A stretch of 64,000 nucleotides of DNA from Mesorhizobium sp. M3A.F.Ca.ET.080.04.2.1. GTDB lineage: Bacteria > Pseudomonadota > Alphaproteobacteria > Rhizobiales > Rhizobiaceae. Below are positions 61,857 through 64,000 of the stretch, one piece after another. The position numbers and the translations under genes were made by a program. Under the pieces are notes generated by a model. The model was not told the origin of the DNA, did no database searches, and saw only the letters and a program-made list of their open reading frames with translations. The DNA is taken from assembly GCF_003952525.1 (NCBI RefSeq), contig NZ_CP034451.1:4216001-4280000 (forward strand). Direction: 5' to 3'. Position 1 is the first letter of the stretch, and every line of letters starts with the position of its first letter.

Positions 61857-62867
61857 ATGCCAAGCGGACACAAGATTCCGGCGAAGATGACGGCCATCGC
61901 GATTTCGCAGCCGGGCGGTCCCAGGGTGCTGAAGGCGGAGACGAGGGACGTGCCGAAGCCCGGCCCCGGCGAGGTTCTCATTCGGGTCCATGCCGCCGGC
62001 GTGAACCGGCCGGACGTACAGCAGCGCAAGGGCGCCTATCCGCCGCCGCCCGGCGCCTCGGACCTGCCCGGCCTCGAGGCGGCCGGCGAGGTGGCGGCGC
62101 TCGGCGACGAGATTTCGCGCTGGCGCATCGGCGACCGGGTCTGCGCGCTCACGCCGGGCGGCGGCTACGCCGAATATGTCAAGGTCCATGCCGGCAGCGT
62201 GCTGCCGATCCCGGCCGGCTTCACCTATTCGGAAGCCGCGGCGGTGCCGGAGAACTATTTCACCGTCTGGCATAATGTTTTCGAGCGCGGCGGGTTGAAG
62301 AAGGGCGAAACGCTGCTCGTCCATGGCGGCTCGTCCGGCATCGGCACCACTGCCATACAGCTGGCGTCCGCGTTCGGCGCCTATGTCGTCACCACGGCCG
62401 GCACCAGGGAGAAGTGCAACGCCTGCCTGAAACTCGGCGCCGACCGCGCGATCAACTATCGCGAAGAGGATTTCGTCGCCCAGGTCAAGGACGCAACCGA
62501 TGGCCGGGGCGCCGACCTCATCCTGGACATGGTCGGCGGCGACTATGTCGCCCGCAACTACCACGCCGCCGCCATGGAGGGCCGCATCGTCCAGATCGCG
62601 GTGCAGGCTGGCGCGGTGGCGAGCGCGGACTTCTCCAAGATCATGGTCAAGCGCCTCACCCATACCGGCTCGACGCTGCGGCCGCGCACAGTCGAGTTCA
62701 AGGCCGCCATCGCCGCCGCTCTCGAGGCTCAGGTCTGGCCCCTGCTCGGCACCCGCAAGGTCGCGCCGGTCATGGATATGATCTTCCCGCTGACCGAAGC
62801 CTGGCGGGCGCATGAGCGGATGGAGGAAGGCGAGCATATCGGCAAGATCGTGCTCGACGTCGGCTAG
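61857..62867 (+). CDS. NAD(P)H-quinone oxidoreductase, PIG3-like MDR family
   Basis: The protein has 336 residues from ATG 61857, preceded by GAGGAGA; an ATG ten codons later is possible. It has GPRVLKAETRDVPKPGPGEVLIRVHAAGVNRPDVQQRKG, PGLEAAGEV, LLVHGGSSGIGTTAIQLASAFGA (NADP motif) and GRGADLILDMVGGDY, all of the medium-chain quinone oxidoreductase family without zinc. It reduces quinones or enones with NADPH. It stands alone. Confidence 0.92.
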   Translation: MPSGHKIPAKMTAIAISQPGGPRVLKAETRDVPKPGPGEVLIRVHAAGVNRPDVQQRKGAYPPPPGASDLPGLEAAGEVAALGDEISRWRIGDRVCALTPGGGYAEYVKVHAGSVLPIPAGFTYSEAAAVPENYFTVWHNVFERGGLKKGETLLVHGGSSGIGTTAIQLASAFGAYVVTTAGTREKCNACLKLGADRAINYREEDFVAQVKDATDGRGADLILDMVGGDYVARNYHAAAMEGRIVQIAVQAGAVASADFSKIMVKRLTHTGSTLRPRTVEFKAAIAAALEAQVWPLLGTRKVAPVMDMIFPLTEAWRAHERMEEGEHIGKIVLDVG

Positions 62868-63045
62868 GCGCGTCGAAATTCAGGCGAGGTTGGTCTGTGG
62901 ACGGGGCGCTTGCGGTGCTCACGTGTTTCAAATGCGCTCCGCCCCGGTTCTCGAAGGCGCAACTCTCGGCTCGACCTGACCTGAAGCTCGATGCAGCCTG
63001 GGGTGTCCGCATCGCCTTCCGCAAGCTGAACAGAACCTTAATGGT

Positions 63046-63066
63046 GCAATGCAACAAATGCATTGC
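63046..63066. promoter_or_regulatory. perfect inverted repeat upstream of the DUF1127 gene
   Basis: GCAATGCA-ACAAA-TGCATTGC has exact 8-bp arms and a 5-base spacer. It lies about 90 bases before the DUF1127 start. In Brucella and Agrobacterium a LysR-type regulator (VtlR/LsrB group) controls similar small DUF1127 genes, so an operator is a reasonable inference. Confidence 0.55.
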
Positions 63067-63156
63067 CGCCATGCAAAACCATCCGTTCATTTCCTGTGCA
63101 ACGATGCCTATTTACGCGTCATCGAAATCCACGATCCAGACGAATGGAGGACTGAA

Positions 63157-63297
63157 ATGAACCCGATCCGCGCTTACCGCAACTGGCGCCTGTACAACGA
63201 GACCGTGCGCGAGCTGAACAAGCTCAATGCTCGTCAGCTGCACGACCTCGGCATCAACCGCGGCGACATCGAGAAGGTCGCCCGCCAGGCGCTTTGA
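63157..63297 (+). CDS. DUF1127 (YjiS-like) small protein
   Basis: This 46-residue protein starts at ATG 63157 with GGAGG six bases upstream. It reads MNPIRAYRNWRLYNETVREL and continues with NARQLHDLGINRGDIEKVARQAL, the DUF1127 signature. Members of this family are short basic proteins linked to small-molecule uptake and RNA-related regulation in Brucella and Agrobacterium. An operator-like dyad precedes it and two hairpins follow. Confidence 0.93.
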   Translation: MNPIRAYRNWRLYNETVRELNKLNARQLHDLGINRGDIEKVARQAL

Positions 63298-63376
63298 TGA
63301 CGCATGCCCGGCCGCAGGGCCGGGCTGCGCCGAAAAGCCAGAGCCGTCGCAGACGCTTGCTGTCTCCGGTTCCAAG

Positions 63377-63410
63377 CCCGCTGGATCCTGTCCAGCGGGT
63401 TTTGTCTTTT
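63377..63410 (+). terminator. intrinsic terminator after the DUF1127 gene
   Basis: CCCGCTGGA (63377-63385) pairs with TCCAGCGGG (63391-63399). TTTTGTCTTTT follows. Confidence 0.9.
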
Positions 63411-63497
63411 GGGGCACTTTGTTTATCAACGTCGTCTTCCCAAAGCCGCCGTGCGCTTTCGGGCGACATGCCTCGGACGCCTCCCTTCCCAAAAATA

Positions 63498-63526
63498 TTG
63501 CGAAATCGTGACGGAGCGTTTATACA
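63498..63526 (+). promoter_or_regulatory. sigma-70-like promoter for the DUF1013 gene
   Basis: TTGCGA (63498-63503) and TATACA (63521-63526) are separated by 17 bases. The position is about 78 bases before the DUF1013 ATG. Downstream, a GCCCGCG-CGGGAA-CGCGGGC hairpin lies in the predicted leader. Confidence 0.55.
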
Positions 63527-63603
63527 GGCCGCGAATTTCCCATTTTGGTGGCCCTAAACCACCGCCCGCGCGGGAACGCGGGCGAACGAGAAGGATTTTT
63601 GAC

Positions 63604-64000
63604 ATGGCCAATACGCTGCTGATGCCCAAGGCGACCGCCGTCTGGCTGGTCGACAACACTGCGCTCTCGTTCGAGCAGATCGCACAGTTCTGCGGACTGC
63701 ATCCGCTGGAGGTCAAGGCAATCGCCGACGGCGAGTCGGCGCAAGGCATCAAGGGCATGGACCCGATCATGACCGGCCAGCTGACCCGCGAGGAGATTGC
63801 GCGCGGCGAGAAGGACACGAACCATCGGCTGAAGCTCTCCGACCCCAAGGTCAGGGTGCCGGAATCGAAGCGCAAGGGCCCCCGTTACACGCCGCTGTCG
63901 AAGCGCCAGGACCGTCCGAACGCGATCCTGTGGCTGGTGCGCAACCACCCCGAACTGAAGGACGCGCAGATTGCCCGTCTTGTGGGCACCACCAAGTCGA
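63604..64000 (+). CDS. DUF1013 family protein, TrcR-type cell-cycle regulator, 3' end outside the window
   Basis: The frame starts at ATG 63604 with GAGAAGGA upstream and runs off the window with about 132 residues seen. It begins MANTLLMPKATAVWLVDNTA and includes FEQIAQFCGLHPLEVKAIADGE, which looks like a helix-turn-helix. A second similar unit begins at LWLVRNHPELKDAQIARLVGTTKS. This is the DUF1013 family, annotated in Caulobacter relatives as the cell cycle transcriptional regulator TrcR. Family membership is clear; function in this organism is inferred. Confidence 0.9.
   Translation, partial: MANTLLMPKATAVWLVDNTALSFEQIAQFCGLHPLEVKAIADGESAQGIKGMDPIMTGQLTREEIARGEKDTNHRLKLSDPKVRVPESKRKGPRYTPLSKRQDRPNAILWLVRNHPELKDAQIARLVGTTKS

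Larger units (their letters stand above)
63298..63603. other. region between the DUF1127 and DUF1013 genes
   Basis: No gene is supported in these 306 bases. The stretch contains a GCCCGGCC-GCAG-GGCCGGGC hairpin (63306-63325), the DUF1127 terminator, a promoter-like pair at 63498-63526 and a CGCGGG hairpin in the DUF1013 leader. Confidence 0.7.

Overview
The window is GC-rich alphaproteobacterial chromosome, most likely from a Mesorhizobium-type rhizobium (Phyllobacteriaceae). The evidence is gene content and order: rpoH2, CarD, the order SUV3-like helicase / S4 protein / 7Fe ferredoxin / CarD, the phaB-phaA genes divergent from phaR, DUF1013, DUF1127 and DUF465 small proteins, and dispersed palindromic elements of the kind abundant in Mesorhizobium. 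No tRNA, rRNA, CRISPR array, transposase or integrase was seen. This is core and metabolic chromosome, not a mobile island.

Layout. 1-6.4 kb: a partial secreted caspase-like protein, rpoH2, a polar amino acid ABC operon and carD. 6.4-11.4 kb: ferredoxin, S4 RNA-binding protein and a very large DExH helicase with a disordered tail, followed by a 0.7-kb gene-free region holding a diverged tandem duplication packed with GANTC and GTTAAC sites. 11.4-16.9 kb: polyhydroxybutyrate genes phaB, phaA and phaR, then two divergent citrate synthase paralogues, one carrying an N-terminal helix-turn-helix. 17-28.5 kb: patatin, aldehyde dehydrogenase, RND efflux pair, several small conserved proteins, N-formylglutamate amidohydrolase family protein and pyruvate kinase. 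28.6-33 kb: alpha/beta hydrolase, TPR protein, rpmJ, LprI-like protein and purEK. 33-38.8 kb: one six-gene operon (Tat-exported binding protein, two permeases, ATPase, RidA, PLP-dependent lyase) divergent from an IclR regulator. 38.8-44.3 kb: two DUF465 proteins, ispG, lytic transglycosylase and a hybrid histidine kinase.

44.3-54.9 kb is a sugar-acid catabolic island. Four genes run left (SDR dehydrogenase, gluconokinase, beta-hydroxyacid dehydrogenase, small barrel-like protein). Three run right (2-hydroxyacid dehydrogenase, L-idonate 5-dehydrogenase, LacI regulator). A ribose-type ABC transporter and an SMP-30/gluconolactonase gene follow. The same palindrome, perfect or nearly so, lies at three promoter regions, so the LacI protein probably controls the whole set. 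The enzymes fit the route idonate to 5-ketogluconate to gluconate to 6-phosphogluconate.

54.9-64 kb: polyprenyl synthase, mtgA, rpmF, an HxlR regulator divergent from an alpha/beta hydrolase and a glutathione S-transferase, an ArsR-type regulator, an MFS transporter, DUF1192, a quinone oxidoreductase, a DUF1127 protein with a clear operator-like palindrome, and the start of a DUF1013 (TrcR-type) gene.

The less expected signals are mostly non-coding: the duplicated GANTC/GTTAAC element, the 13-mer shared by the pha and citrate synthase regulatory regions, the G-quadruplex inverted repeat near 29.7 kb, and the three-site LacI regulon. All functional statements rest on reading the sequence; no database search was run.
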